A DNA stretch of 64,000 bases from JL08 sp039969355 (GCA_039969355.1 JBDVOA010000006.1:124001-188000); one strand, 5' to 3'. Shown: positions 51,870 through 60,680, counted from the first letter of the stretch. Notes: generated by a model not told the origin, from the letters alone. Numbers and translations are program-made.

Positions 51870-52216
51870 GCCTGAAACACACTTAAAAGCAAATTATTGA
51901 TCAAACCGTTTCTCACGATCACTTTATGAATCTTTTATTTGGTCCGCCGGCTCGGAATTAACAGGCGCCAGGCACCAGATGGTTGGCACAATAGCGCGAC
52001 TGTTACATTATAGGAGAGATTGCATCAACACGACGAAACCCGACACCTGCGCACTATGGACCGCCCATTAAGGCAATTTTACGCCGATCTTCGTTCGTTT
52101 CCTCTGCATTTCCAGCTCCAATCAGAAGAGTAGGTAAAAATAAAGTAGTTCTTTCTTTTCGCTGGCGGCCTACGCGGGTAGCGTCGCACGAATGGCATCA
52201 ATAAAAGGATACCCTG
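51870..52216. other. 347-bp divergent intergenic region with a promoter and long leader
   Basis: Between mlaA and ridA. It contains the likely ridA promoter (see next entry) and about 200 bases of leader. Within the leader a 25-codon ATG frame (52056-52133, begins MDRPLRQFY) has no clear ribosome-binding site and is not called as a gene. Confidence 0.45.
51983..52011 (+). promoter_or_regulatory. Predicted sigma-70 type promoter for the ridA cluster
   Basis: TTGGCA (51983-51988), a 17-base spacer and CATTAT (52006-52011) form a good housekeeping-type promoter on the plus strand. It would give a leader of about 200 bases before the ridA start. Confidence 0.45.
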
Positions 52217-52675
52217 ATGAGTATCGAAAACAGACTTGCTGAACTTGGTGTGGTCTTGCCCGACGCACCAGCACCGGCCGCCAACTATGTCCCTCACATT
52301 CGGTCGGGTAATATCGTATATGTGTCAGGGCAGATTTCGAGCGGGCCTGACGGTTTCATTGTTGGGAAGCTGGGCGCTGACTTGAGCGTCGAAGATGGCG
52401 CGGCAGCAGCAAAGCATTGTGCAATCAGTCTGTTGGCCCAAGTGAAAGCTGCGTGCAACGGTGACATCGAGCAATTGGTTCAGGTCATCAAATTGACCGG
52501 ATTTGTCAATTCGACTCCCGAGTTTGGGGATCAGCCCAAAGTAGTCAATGGAGCGTCTGATTTTCTTGTCAAAGTGCTGGGTGACGCCGGTCGGCATACT
52601 CGTTCGGCGGTATCTGCGGCGTCATTGCCATTTGGTGTTGCGGTTGAAATTGAAGGTATTTTTCAGGTTAAATGA
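52217..52675 (+). CDS. RidA family protein
   Basis: A 152-residue YjgF/RidA protein. RidA enzymes hydrolyse reactive enamine/imine intermediates released by PLP enzymes. Conserved parts: NYVPHIRSGNIVYVSGQISS (key VYVSGQ), the substrate-binding arginine in RSAVSAASLPFGVAVEIE (key HTRSAV), typical of the longer 150-residue subgroup. The ATG at 52217 has AAGGAT upstream. Its stop overlaps the phosphodiesterase gene by 4 bases, so both are translated together. Confidence 0.9.
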   Translation: MSIENRLAELGVVLPDAPAPAANYVPHIRSGNIVYVSGQISSGPDGFIVGKLGADLSVEDGAAAAKHCAISLLAQVKAACNGDIEQLVQVIKLTGFVNSTPEFGDQPKVVNGASDFLVKVLGDAGRHTRSAVSAASLPFGVAVEIEGIFQVK

Positions 52676-53436
52676 AGCGGCTTTCGCAAGAGTTCCTGCG
52701 TGTCCCGCTGGCTCATCGGGGTCTGCATGATGTCTCTGACGGGCGACCTGAAAACAGCCGCGCCGGAGTAAACGCAGCGATAGCAGCCGGATACGGATTG
52801 GAAATTGACCTGCAGTTGTCATCAGACGGGCAAGCAATGGTGTTTCATGACTATGACCTGACGCGTTTGACAGGTACGTCTGGCGCGCTGCGACTTAGAT
52901 CGGCGGAAGAGTTGACCAGGTTGCCCTTGGCAGGTGGCGACGAGGGTATACCGACGCTGCGCGAAGTATTGCAACTTGTAGGCGGCCAAGTACCGCTCCT
53001 GATCGAGCTAAAGGATCAGGACGGCGCTATGGGCACTACTGTTGGGCCACTAGAGCGCGCGACTGCGGATGCAATTGATAACTATGCGGGTCCGGTGGCT
53101 GTGATGTCATTCAATCCAAATTCGGTTGCAGAGTTGGCACGATGTGCGCCGGACGTCGCGCGTGGTCTCGTTACGTGCGCATATGACCCGCAGATCGAGG
53201 CGTTGCCAGAAGATATTTGTGATCATCTGCGCGAAATTCCGGATTATGATCGGGTTGGGGCGACCTTTATCAGCCATGACGTGATAGATTTGAATCGACC
53301 ACGTGTTGCTGCCCTGCATGAGGCTGGGGCTAATGTGTTGTGCTGGACCGTTCAATCACTTGAGCAGGAAGAACAGGCACGCAAGATCGCAGAAAACATC
53401 ACGTTTGAAGGTTACCTTCCCGTAATCCCTTCTTGA
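52672..53436 (+). CDS. Glycerophosphodiester phosphodiesterase
   Basis: A 254-residue TIM-barrel GDPD that splits glycerophosphodiesters into glycerol-3-phosphate and an alcohol. Active-site motifs: AHRGLHD near residue 15, ENSRAG, LEIDLQLSSDG and VFHDYDLTRLTG, with LLIELKDQDG for the metal site. No signal peptide, so cytoplasmic. It is coupled to ridA by a 4-base overlap. Gene order links lipid-derived phosphate metabolism with downstream acyltransferase and phhB, but I see no clear pathway. Confidence 0.91.
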   Translation: MKRLSQEFLRVPLAHRGLHDVSDGRPENSRAGVNAAIAAGYGLEIDLQLSSDGQAMVFHDYDLTRLTGTSGALRLRSAEELTRLPLAGGDEGIPTLREVLQLVGGQVPLLIELKDQDGAMGTTVGPLERATADAIDNYAGPVAVMSFNPNSVAELARCAPDVARGLVTCAYDPQIEALPEDICDHLREIPDYDRVGATFISHDVIDLNRPRVAALHEAGANVLCWTVQSLEQEEQARKIAENITFEGYLPVIPS

Positions 53437-53480
53437 TGCAGTCGGAGCAACCCCTAGATACAAGTTAGGGCAGGGTCATC

Positions 53481-54668
53481 ATGGCTGAGCAGCAGATTGA
53501 GATTAGAGTACTTTCGTCGCTGTCGCAGATTGATGCGGCGGACTGGGATATCTGCGCTTGTCCTGAGGCAAAAAATGGCGGACGTCCAGTCGACCCGTTT
53601 ACGACGCATCGATTTCTCAAGGCTTTGGAGGACAGCGGCTCGGTCGGGGCAGGTACCGGGTGGCACCCGCAATACATGACGGCCTTTGTTCAGGACCAAT
53701 TGATTGCTTGTGCGCCAATGTATTTGAAGTCCCACAGTCAAGGCGAATACATATTTGATCACAATTGGGCCCACGCCTATGAGCGCGCAGGAGGCCAATA
53801 CTACCCAAAACTGCAGATTGCAGTGCCGCATTCGCCTGTGACAGGCAGTCGTTTCCTGACCCGTTCCGGCTTTGAAAAAACCGGGCAATCTGCATTGACT
53901 CAAGGTGCTATACAACTCGCTGCCGACAACCGGTTTTCTTCTGTGCATGTCACATTTTGCACCGAATCTGAAGCTTTGGCCGGCGAGCAGATGGGTCTGA
54001 TGCCCCGGACAACGCAGCAGTTTCATTGGCTTAACGCAGGATACGATGGGTTCGAGGGGTTCCTCGCCTCGCTATCATCTCGAAAGCGCAAGAACATCCG
54101 CAAGGAACGTGCGCAAGCTGCAGGGTTTGGCGGCGGCATCGAAGTCCTTGCTGGCGATCAGATCAGGCCCGAGCATTGGGACGCATTCTGGGTGTTCTAT
54201 CAAGACACAGGCGCACGCAAGTGGGGCACGCCATACCTAACCCGTCAGTTCTTTGACCTAGCCCACGAGACCCTGCGCGATGATTTGGTCCTGATAATGG
54301 CCAAGCGCGACGGAAGGTATATTGCGGGCGCTCTGAATATCGTTGGGAAGGACGCGCTGTTTGGCAGATATTGGGGCTGTACCGAACATCATCCCTGCCT
54401 GCATTTCGAGTTGTGTTACTATCAGGCAATTGATTTTGCTATTTCCAATGGGCTTGGTCGGGTGGAGGCTGGCGCGCAGGGCGAACACAAACTGGCGCGC
54501 GGCTACCTGCCCAGTCTTACTCATTCATTGCATTGGGTGGGCGATCCGGGCTTTTCTGATGCTATCAACCAGTACTTGCGGGCGGAACGTGCCGCAGTAG
54601 AGGAAGATGTAGAGATTCTGACGGCATATGGGCCGTTTAAAAAAGCAAATGTGGAGGAACAGGAATGA
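53481..54668 (+). CDS. FemAB/GNAT-fold peptidogalycan biosynthesis-type acyltransferase (COG3146-like)
   Basis: A 395-residue cytosolic protein of the COG3146 group. It begins with a sequence starting EIRVLSSLSQIDAADWD, then the CPEAKNGGRPVDPFTTHRFL segment (key NPF-like DPFTTHRFL), later RKRKNIRKERAQA, and in the C-terminal GNAT domain GRYWGCTEHHPCLHFELCYY (key RYWGC and LHFELCYY) and RVEAGAQGEHKLARGY. These are hallmarks of the family, whose biological function is not firmly known. It overlaps phhB by 4 bases. Confidence 0.85.
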   Translation: MAEQQIEIRVLSSLSQIDAADWDICACPEAKNGGRPVDPFTTHRFLKALEDSGSVGAGTGWHPQYMTAFVQDQLIACAPMYLKSHSQGEYIFDHNWAHAYERAGGQYYPKLQIAVPHSPVTGSRFLTRSGFEKTGQSALTQGAIQLAADNRFSSVHVTFCTESEALAGEQMGLMPRTTQQFHWLNAGYDGFEGFLASLSSRKRKNIRKERAQAAGFGGGIEVLAGDQIRPEHWDAFWVFYQDTGARKWGTPYLTRQFFDLAHETLRDDLVLIMAKRDGRYIAGALNIVGKDALFGRYWGCTEHHPCLHFELCYYQAIDFAISNGLGRVEAGAQGEHKLARGYLPSLTHSLHWVGDPGFSDAINQYLRAERAAVEEDVEILTAYGPFKKANVEEQE

Positions 54669-54955
54669 CCGAGAGACTATCCGAGGAAACCCGGGGCCCT
54701 TTGCTGAACCCGCTATTTGATACTGGTTGGGTGATGGTTGAGGGGCGCGATGCCATTCGCAAAACATTTGTGTTCAAGAACTTTATCGAGGCATTTGGCT
54801 GGATGACGCAAGTCGCGATATGGGCCGAAAAATGGAACCATCACCCAGAATGGGACAATGTTTACAAGACGGTGAACGTCGTGCTGACAACACACAGCGC
54901 CGACGGACTAAGCGCCCTTGATGCAAAGCTTGCGCGGAAGATGGATAGTTTGTGA
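54665..54955 (+). CDS. phhB: Pterin-4a-carbinolamine dehydratase
   Basis: A 96-residue enzyme that dehydrates 4a-hydroxytetrahydropterin to recycle the cofactor of aromatic amino acid hydroxylases. The catalytic histidines are in WNHHPEWDNVYKTVNVVL, key NHHPEW, and the DGLSALDAKLARKMD end is typical. Normal length. It overlaps the acyltransferase gene by 4 bases. No phenylalanine hydroxylase gene is in the window, so it may serve another pterin-dependent process. Confidence 0.93.
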   Translation: MTERLSEETRGPLLNPLFDTGWVMVEGRDAIRKTFVFKNFIEAFGWMTQVAIWAEKWNHHPEWDNVYKTVNVVLTTHSADGLSALDAKLARKMDSL

Positions 54956-54965
54956 CAAAATAACA

Positions 54966-54990
54966 GGGGCCATAAACGGCCCCCGTTTTT
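54966..54990 (+). terminator. Rho-independent terminator after phhB
   Basis: GGGGCC (54966-54971) and GGCCCC (54978-54983) with a 6-base loop, followed by CG and TTTTT. It ends the ridA-phhB cluster, just before the convergent peroxiredoxin gene. Confidence 0.85.
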
Positions 54991-55005
54991 AGTTGCTTAT
55001 TAGGC

Positions 55006-55494
55006 CTACATTGAAGCAAGCAATGCTTCGCCGCCTGAAACTTCGCAAACACCGGGGCTTTCTTCTTGTTGAAGCAGCATAACCGCACCGTTTTCCACCA
55101 GCATTGCGTAGCGTTTTGATCGCGCCATCAGGCCTGCCGGTGGGGCGTCAAAGTTCATCCCAATTGCTGTCGTGAATTCGCTTTCTGCGTCTGCCAACAT
55201 GGTTATGCCCGCCTCTGTCGCGCCAGTTGCTTCACCCCACGCTTTCATCACAAATGGATCATTCACACTGACGCAGATGACTTCATCTACGCCTTTTGCA
55301 TCAAACTGGTCTATGGTGCGAATAAAACTGGGCACATGCGCTGAATGGCAGGTCGGGGTATAGGCCCCCGGAACTGCAAAAATGATAACTTTGCGGTCTG
55401 ACAACTTGTCTGCCAGATTAACTTGCTCTGGACCCTCTGCCCCCAATTGTACCATGGTCGCCGGTGGGAGTTGATCGCCTTGCGAAATCGCCAT
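55006..55494 (-). CDS. Peroxiredoxin (Prx5-like, AhpC/TSA family)
   Basis: A 162-residue thiol peroxidase. The peroxidatic cysteine is C49 in PGAYTPTCHSAHVPSF, as in Prx5-type enzymes; the arginine of GLMARSKRYAMLVENG (key MARSKRYA) completes the active site. Another cysteine near the C-terminus (SPGVCEVSGGEALL) could act in resolution. The ATG at 55494 (MAISQGDQLPPATM) has AGGGG about 8 bases upstream; the longer frame from 55563 adds non-homologous sequence. It is divergent from the FAD reductase gene with about 95 bases between. Confidence 0.92.
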   Translation of the reverse strand: MAISQGDQLPPATMVQLGAEGPEQVNLADKLSDRKVIIFAVPGAYTPTCHSAHVPSFIRTIDQFDAKGVDEVICVSVNDPFVMKAWGEATGATEAGITMLADAESEFTTAIGMNFDAPPAGLMARSKRYAMLVENGAVMLLQQEESPGVCEVSGGEALLASM

Positions 55495-55588
55495 GAAATG
55501 CCCCTTTACTGCAATTGCGTTTTCATCGAACCACGATGTAGGTTCGCAGCAGGCATTTACCACAGTTTTGCGCGGGAGATTGACTAAA

Positions 55589-56797
55589 ATGGGGCATATA
55601 GTTGTGATCGGGGCCGGTCAGGCGGGTTCCTCTTTAGTCGCGCGCCTTAGAAACAAGGGATTTGAGGGCGAATTGACGCTGATTGGTGCTGAATCGGTGC
55701 CGCCCTATCAAAGGCCACCTTTGTCAAAAACCTACCTGACGGGTGAAATGGCGTTGGAGAGGTTGTTTTTGCGCCCCGAGGCTTTTTATGGCGAACACAA
55801 CATCTCGTTGAAACTTGGGACACCTGTAAGTGCGATTGATCCAAAGGCGAAAACTGTCACGGTTGGAGATGGCGTCATTTCTTATGATCAATTGGTTCTG
55901 ACTACAGGTTCTGATCCGCGACGACTCCCTGCTTCGATTGGTGGTGATCTCGAAGGCGTGCATGTTGTACGCAGTTTAGCGGACGTCGACAGAATGGCAC
56001 CGGACTTTGCCAAGGGCGCGCGGGCGTTGATTGTCGGCGGCGGGTACATTGGGTTGGAGGCTGCGTCAGTTGCCACCAAACTGGGCGCTGAGGTGACGTT
56101 GGTTGAAATGGCGGACCGTATTCTGCAACGTGTGGCTGCCCCGGAGACAAGTGACTACTTTCGGGCCTTGCACCGCGCGCATGGCGTCGATATTCGCGAA
56201 GGCGTCGGGTTGGACAAGCTGCAGGGCGAGGGGCGTGTCAGCGGTGCGCGCCTATCGGACGGGACAGAATTGGCCCTTGATTTTGTCATCGTAGGGGTTG
56301 GAATAACGCCAGCCCAGCATTTGGCAGAAGCTGCAGGTCTGACGCTGAACAACGGAATTGAAGTTGACGCCAAGGGGCGCACATCGGACCCTAATGTCTG
56401 GGCTGCAGGCGATTGCGCCTCATTGCCTTACAAGGGCGAACGCATTCGGTTGGAAAGTGTCCAGAACGCCATCGATCAGGCTGAACTTGTCGCGGACAAT
56501 TTGATGGGGGCGGATCAGGATTATGTACCTCACCCATGGTTCTGGTCGGATCAATATGGCGTCAAACTGCAAATCGCCGGGTTGAATACCGGATATGACC
56601 GCGTCGTGACTCGCAAGGGCGAAAGTGGTGCGGTTTCTTACTGGTATTATCAGGGGAATAGGCTTTTGGCAGTTGATGCGATGAATGATGCGCGCAACTA
56701 CATGATTGGAAAACGTTTGATCGAGGCAGGAAAATCCCCCGCGCCAGAGGTAATTTCTGACACAGAAACAAATATGAAGGCCTTGCTGAAACAGTGA
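55589..56797 (+). CDS. FAD-dependent ferredoxin reductase-like oxidoreductase
   Basis: A 402-residue protein of the ferredoxin/rubredoxin/rhodocoxin reductase type. The FAD motif HIVVIGAGQAGSSLVARL starts at residue 3, the PYQRPPLSKTYL motif is typical, the NAD motif is LIVGGGYIGLEAASVATKLG (key VGGGYIGLE), and the second FAD motif is VWAAGDCAS. The C-terminal reductase domain has HPWFWSDQYGVKLQIAG. The start at 55589 was chosen because the Rossmann motif begins there; upstream sequence is non-homologous. It overlaps rsmD by 4 bases. The partner ferredoxin or oxygenase is not nearby. Confidence 0.9.
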   Translation: MGHIVVIGAGQAGSSLVARLRNKGFEGELTLIGAESVPPYQRPPLSKTYLTGEMALERLFLRPEAFYGEHNISLKLGTPVSAIDPKAKTVTVGDGVISYDQLVLTTGSDPRRLPASIGGDLEGVHVVRSLADVDRMAPDFAKGARALIVGGGYIGLEAASVATKLGAEVTLVEMADRILQRVAAPETSDYFRALHRAHGVDIREGVGLDKLQGEGRVSGARLSDGTELALDFVIVGVGITPAQHLAEAAGLTLNNGIEVDAKGRTSDPNVWAAGDCASLPYKGERIRLESVQNAIDQAELVADNLMGADQDYVPHPWFWSDQYGVKLQIAGLNTGYDRVVTRKGESGAVSYWYYQGNRLLAVDAMNDARNYMIGKRLIEAGKSPAPEVISDTETNMKALLKQ

Positions 56798-57360
56798 GAA
56801 TCATCGCGGGCCAGTTTCGGGGACTTTCATTAGCTGGGGTCGGAAAAGGTGACATCGGCGCGCACCTGCGCCCGACCTCGGACAGAGTGAGGGAGAGCCT
56901 GTTCAATGTTCTGAACGGACATGGTGTTCTAAGCGAGGCGCATGTCCTTGACCTGTTTGCGGGCACGGGTGCTATGGGACTAGAGGCGTTGTCTCGCGGT
57001 GCCACGGACGCGACTTTCGTGGATAGTGGGGGCAAGGCGGCGCAGTTGATTCGGCAAAATATCGCCCTTACGCGCACGAAAACGCAAACCCGCTTGATCC
57101 GCAGCGACGTGCGCAAACTGCCCGCAAATACCGGTCCCGTATGTGATGTTGTTTTTCTTGATCCACCATACGGAAAAGGGCTGGGACAGATCGCGTTGAA
57201 CGTTGCGCAGGAACAGGGTTGGATCGCGTCACAAGCATTGATCGTTTGGGAAGAAAGCACACCTCAAATTGCTCCAGAGGGGCTCACCGTTCTGGATAAA
57301 CGGCGTTATGGCGACACTCACGTAACGATTATGCAAGGCAATGGACCTGTGTTAGCCTGA
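56794..57360 (+). CDS. rsmD: 16S rRNA (guanine966-N2)-methyltransferase
   Basis: A 188-residue methyltransferase that modifies guanine 966 of 16S rRNA. It begins MRIIAGQFRGLSLAG and contains LRPTSDRVRESLFNVL, the SAM-binding DLFAGTGAMGLEALSRGA (key DLFAGTGAMG) and the catalytic LDPPYGKGL. Start codon GTG overlaps the upstream gene stop (GTGA). Confidence 0.94.
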   Translation: MRIIAGQFRGLSLAGVGKGDIGAHLRPTSDRVRESLFNVLNGHGVLSEAHVLDLFAGTGAMGLEALSRGATDATFVDSGGKAAQLIRQNIALTRTKTQTRLIRSDVRKLPANTGPVCDVVFLDPPYGKGLGQIALNVAQEQGWIASQALIVWEESTPQIAPEGLTVLDKRRYGDTHVTIMQGNGPVLA

Positions 57361-57364
57361 CCGC

Positions 57365-57580
57365 ATGTCAGCGAATGCGACCTTGTTCGGCTTGTGGGGA
57401 TGGAAGATCAGTTCCAAACTGAGCGCACGCACAGGCTCGAAACGCCCGACCTATCGCGGGCCGATCTTCATTACAGACGCGGTATTGCCGTGGGGCAATG
57501 AGACAATGCTGCTAGACAGGCTTCGCAAGGATGCGTTTGCCGCGATGGATGAGCAGGATAGCGAAAAACCAGGATTCTGA
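57365..57580 (+). CDS. Small protein of unknown function after rsmD
   Basis: A 71-residue frame that begins 4 bases after the rsmD stop. The sequence (MSANATLFGLWGWKISSKLS, then basic and mixed polar) contains no recognised domain or membrane helix, though LFGLWGW is hydrophobic. Codon use is normal. Its position directly after rsmD suggests a real operon member, but there is no independent evidence. It ends 10 bases from the convergent map gene. Confidence 0.5.
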   Translation: MSANATLFGLWGWKISSKLSARTGSKRPTYRGPIFITDAVLPWGNETMLLDRLRKDAFAAMDEQDSEKPGF

Positions 57581-57590
57581 AACTGCCGCG

Positions 57591-58412
57591 CTAGTCAACT
57601 GCCAGCGTTGAATGAAACATGCCCGCGGGCGACAGTGTAAATATCTCAACGCCGGTTGCAGTAACGCCAACGGAATGTTCGAACTGCGCTGACAGCGACT
57701 TGTCCCGGGTAACTGCGGTCCAGTCGTCGGACAGCGTTTTGGTCTCGGGTCGACCCAAATTGACCATCGGTTCGATCGTAAAGATCATACCCTCTTCTAA
57801 TCTGGCACCGGTTCCGGGGCGGCCATAGTGCAAAACATTGGGGGGTGCGTGAAACACTCGGCCCAACCCATGGCCACAAAAGTCGCGCACAACCGACATG
57901 CGGTGACTCTCGACAAAGGTTTGGATCGCGTGGCCGATATCCCCAAATGTGTTCCCGGGCTTTACAACTTCGATGCCCCGCATGAGCGCATCGTGTGTGA
58001 CGTCGATCAGGCGCTCGGCTTTGCGCGGTAACTTTCCAGCCACATACATCCGCGAAGTGTCGCCGAACCAGCCGTCAACAATTACCGTAACATCGATGTT
58101 CAGAATATCGCCATCTTTCAGCTTCTTAGCTGAATTTGGAATGCCATGGCACACCACATGGTTGACCGAGATGCAACTGGCATGCTGATAGCCCTTGTAG
58201 CCGATAGTGGCGGACTTGGCGCCGGCGTCGTCGACCATTTTTGTGATGAGCCGGTCAATCTCTTCTGTGGTCTGTCCGACAAATACGTGGGCGGCAATGT
58301 CATCCAGAATGCGCGCAGCCAGTGCGCCCGCTGCGTGCATCCCAAAAAAGTCTGTCTGTTCGTAAATGCGGATGCCGTCTTTTGTAAGACGGCCTCGATG
58401 TTCGTTGTTCAC
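57591..58412 (-). CDS. map: Type I methionine aminopeptidase
   Basis: A 273-residue metalloprotease removing the initiator methionine. Metal ligands and active-site motifs are visible: SCISVNHVVCHGIPNSAK (key NHVVCHGIP), NIDVTVIVDGWFGDTSRMY (key GDTSRM), FCGHGLGRVFHAPPNVLHYG (key GHGLGR), EEGMIFTIEPM and the final glutamate in QFEHSVGVTATGVE. Length fits the type I enzymes. Start MNNEHRGRLTKDGIRIYEQT; it is 67 bases downstream of sfsA on the same strand. Confidence 0.95.
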   Translation of the reverse strand: MNNEHRGRLTKDGIRIYEQTDFFGMHAAGALAARILDDIAAHVFVGQTTEEIDRLITKMVDDAGAKSATIGYKGYQHASCISVNHVVCHGIPNSAKKLKDGDILNIDVTVIVDGWFGDTSRMYVAGKLPRKAERLIDVTHDALMRGIEVVKPGNTFGDIGHAIQTFVESHRMSVVRDFCGHGLGRVFHAPPNVLHYGRPGTGARLEEGMIFTIEPMVNLGRPETKTLSDDWTAVTRDKSLSAQFEHSVGVTATGVEIFTLSPAGMFHSTLAVD

Positions 58413-58479
58413 GTACGGGCCTCATTGTCGCGCTAGTGACGTGTATTTAGTACGTCAATTTCAAAAGAACCAGAGTGAG

Positions 58480-59184
58480 TTAGGTCAGTATCCTGATTGG
58501 GTTGCCCATCTCCACATAATGCGGCGTAATCCTTGTGTCGAAACAGTACGCTTCGACCCCGGCCTTGCGGGCCGCATCAAAGGCGGCCGCATATGCCGGG
58601 TCGATATCCTCAGCCAGATCGAATTCCGTGCAATCCGTGCGCTGAACCAAAAAAAACATCGCGGCGCGGTGACCATCTTGCACCATCTGTTGTAATTCTT
58701 CCAAGTGTTTTGTTCCCCGGGCGGTGACACTGTCAGGAAACTCAGCAAGACTAGGCTGGCGGGACAGCGTGACGCTCTTTATCTCGAGATACATCGCTGG
58801 CAGCCCGTCCTGGGTCAGAAGGTAGTCAATTCTGCTGTTGGCGCCGTACTTCACCTCGCCGCGCACATTGTCATACTCTGCAAAGTCCGCAATCTGATTG
58901 GCCCGCAGGGCTGCACCCAGTACGCGGTTTGGCACTGCGGTATCGACGCCGGTAAAATGTCCGTTTTGGTGATCAACCAACCGCCAGCCGAATTTCAGTT
59001 TCTTCTTGGGATCATTGTTGGGTTCCAACCAGACCTTTGTACCTGGAGTTGCCAAGCCCATCATAGATCCCGGGTTGGCGCAATGCGCGGTGATCTCTTG
59101 CCCGTCCTCCAGATGACAGTCCGCGAGAAATCGTTTGTAACGTCGGATCAGCCTCGCAGGCACAAGTGGGGTTTGAAAGCGCAT
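58480..59184 (-). CDS. sfsA: DNA/RNA nuclease SfsA
   Basis: A 234-residue SfsA protein, linked to sugar fermentation control in E. coli and reported to have nuclease activity in other bacteria. It begins MRFQTPLVPARLIRRYKRFL and contains the OB-fold-like CANPGSMMGL, then RIDYLLTQDGLPAMYLEIKSVTL (key MYLEIKSVTL) with the catalytic-type D..E-x-K pattern and the C-terminal FDTRITPHYVEMG. Its start codon is 45 bases from the divergent molybdopterin-binding protein gene. Confidence 0.92.
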   Translation of the reverse strand: MRFQTPLVPARLIRRYKRFLADCHLEDGQEITAHCANPGSMMGLATPGTKVWLEPNNDPKKKLKFGWRLVDHQNGHFTGVDTAVPNRVLGAALRANQIADFAEYDNVRGEVKYGANSRIDYLLTQDGLPAMYLEIKSVTLSRQPSLAEFPDSVTARGTKHLEELQQMVQDGHRAAMFFLVQRTDCTEFDLAEDIDPAYAAAFDAARKAGVEAYCFDTRITPHYVEMGNPIRILT

Positions 59185-59229
59185 GAGACAGCCCTATACC
59201 TGCAAATAGGACCATTCAAGGAGGCCATC

Positions 59230-59952
59230 ATGTCCAATCCATCCGCCGCGATGCTGGTTATCGGAGATGAAATCCTGTCCGGCCGCACTCGAGACGCAAA
59301 TATGTACTTTCTTGCAGGAGAACTCACCAAGCGTGGCATCGATTTGTGTGAAGTTCGCGTTGTCAGTGACGATGCTGGTGCCATTGTGTCATCGGTTCAG
59401 GCGTTGAGTGCGTCCTTTGACCATGTGTTTACCAGCGGTGGGATCGGCCCGACTCATGACGACATTACGGCCGATAGTATCGCAGCGGCGTTTGCGGTCC
59501 ATATTGATGTTCGCGACGACGCACGCGCGCTTCTGGCGGAGCACTACAAAAGATCGGGCCGAGAGTTGAACGAAGCCCGGTTGCGTATGGCGCGCATTCC
59601 CCATGGGGCAGAACTGATAGATAACCCCGTGTCGGTCGCACCGGGGTTCTCCTTGGGAAATGTGCATGTAATGGCGGGCGTTCCGACAGTGTTTCAGGCA
59701 ATGGTTGCCAGTGTCCTGCCCCATTTGACGGGGGGTGCGCCGCTGCTATCGCAAACCTTGCGAGTCGAGCGGGGAGAAGGCGATATCGCTGGTCCACTGG
59801 CGGATTTGGCGAATGATTTCCCGGACTTAGCGATCGGATCGTACCCGTTTCAGCACAACGGTGCGTACGGTTCCAATATTGTGATCCGAGGTAGCGATGG
59901 TGCGGTGGTGGATGCGGCAATGCTGCGGCTTGCTACGATTTTTCCGGCATGA
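59230..59952 (+). CDS. Molybdopterin-binding domain protein (CinA N-terminal / MoaB-Mog like)
   Basis: A 240-residue protein with only the MoCF-biosynthesis fold: AAMLVIGDEILSGRTRDANM (key GDEILSGRTRDAN) near the start and FTSGGIGPTHDDITADSIAA (key SGGIGPTHDD) near residue 70. It lacks the C-terminal deamidase domain of full-length CinA. Its function could be pterin/NMN-related or regulatory. The ATG at 59230 has a perfect AAGGAGG 5 bases upstream; the longer frame running back over sfsA is rejected. First of four genes, each overlapping the next by 4 bases. Confidence 0.85.
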   Translation: MSNPSAAMLVIGDEILSGRTRDANMYFLAGELTKRGIDLCEVRVVSDDAGAIVSSVQALSASFDHVFTSGGIGPTHDDITADSIAAAFAVHIDVRDDARALLAEHYKRSGRELNEARLRMARIPHGAELIDNPVSVAPGFSLGNVHVMAGVPTVFQAMVASVLPHLTGGAPLLSQTLRVERGEGDIAGPLADLANDFPDLAIGSYPFQHNGAYGSNIVIRGSDGAVVDAAMLRLATIFPA

Positions 59953-60680
59953 CGGATACGCCGATATTTGATGCAATTGATAACACTTGGCCCGCCGCGC
60001 GCGTTGTCTCTGCAGGTCCATGGACGTTGCGGGATGGGCAGGGCGGCGGAAAACGCGTTTCTGCAGCCACGGCAAAGAGCGACATCAAGGACAGTGACAT
60101 ACCTTTGGCCGAGTCTGGTTTGGTTGAATTGGGACAGGAGCGGCTCTTCCTGATCCGCGATGGCGAAGACGCATTGGATTTGAAGTTAGAGAGGCGCGGC
60201 TATTCTGTGCTTGATCCCGTGACAGCGTATGCCTGCCCGGTGGAGACTCTAACCGATATTGCACTGCCCCGTGTAACCGTCTTTGAAATTTGGGAACCTT
60301 TGTCGATAATGCTTGAGATTTGGCAACTTGGCGGGATTGGACCTGCGCGGGTTGCCGTGATGCAGCGCGCAAAGGGGCCAAAAGTTAGTTTGTTAGGGCG
60401 CCTGAACGAACGGCCCGCTGGCGCAGCATTCGTCGCCATTCACAAGGAAGCGGCCATGATTCACGCCATCGAAATTCTCAGGCATCAACGCCGTCAGGGC
60501 CTGGGCGGATGGATCATGCGAGCCGCTGCCATATGGGCTGCGAAAAACGGGGCACATACGCTTTCTGTTGTCTGCACTGATGCTAATGAAGGCGCAAACC
60601 GTCTCTACTCTTCCTTAGGGATGTCCGTTGTGGGACATTACCACTACCGCCGCCTTGTCGAAAAGAAAGACTGCCCGTGA
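59949..60680 (+). CDS. GNAT-family N-acetyltransferase
   Basis: A 243-residue protein whose C-terminal third (residues about 150-235) has the GNAT acetyl-CoA-binding segment LRHQRRQGLGGWIMRAAAIW (key RRQGLGGWIMRAA) and an ANRLYSSLGM ending. The N-terminal part is not recognised but includes RVTVFEIWEPLSIML. Substrate unknown. It overlaps the molybdopterin-binding protein gene and the AhpD-like gene by 4 bases each. Confidence 0.78.
   Translation: MTDTPIFDAIDNTWPAARVVSAGPWTLRDGQGGGKRVSAATAKSDIKDSDIPLAESGLVELGQERLFLIRDGEDALDLKLERRGYSVLDPVTAYACPVETLTDIALPRVTVFEIWEPLSIMLEIWQLGGIGPARVAVMQRAKGPKVSLLGRLNERPAGAAFVAIHKEAAMIHAIEILRHQRRQGLGGWIMRAAAIWAAKNGAHTLSVVCTDANEGANRLYSSLGMSVVGHYHYRRLVEKKDCP

Noticed and set aside
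52056..52133. 25-codon frame in the ridA leader
   Set aside because: No ribosome-binding site, no coupling to the next gene and no recognisable sequence; noted only as part of the intergenic region.
58705..59229. Long N-terminal extension of the molybdopterin-binding protein
   Set aside because: It runs antisense through sfsA, whereas a perfect ribosome-binding site precedes the ATG at 59230.
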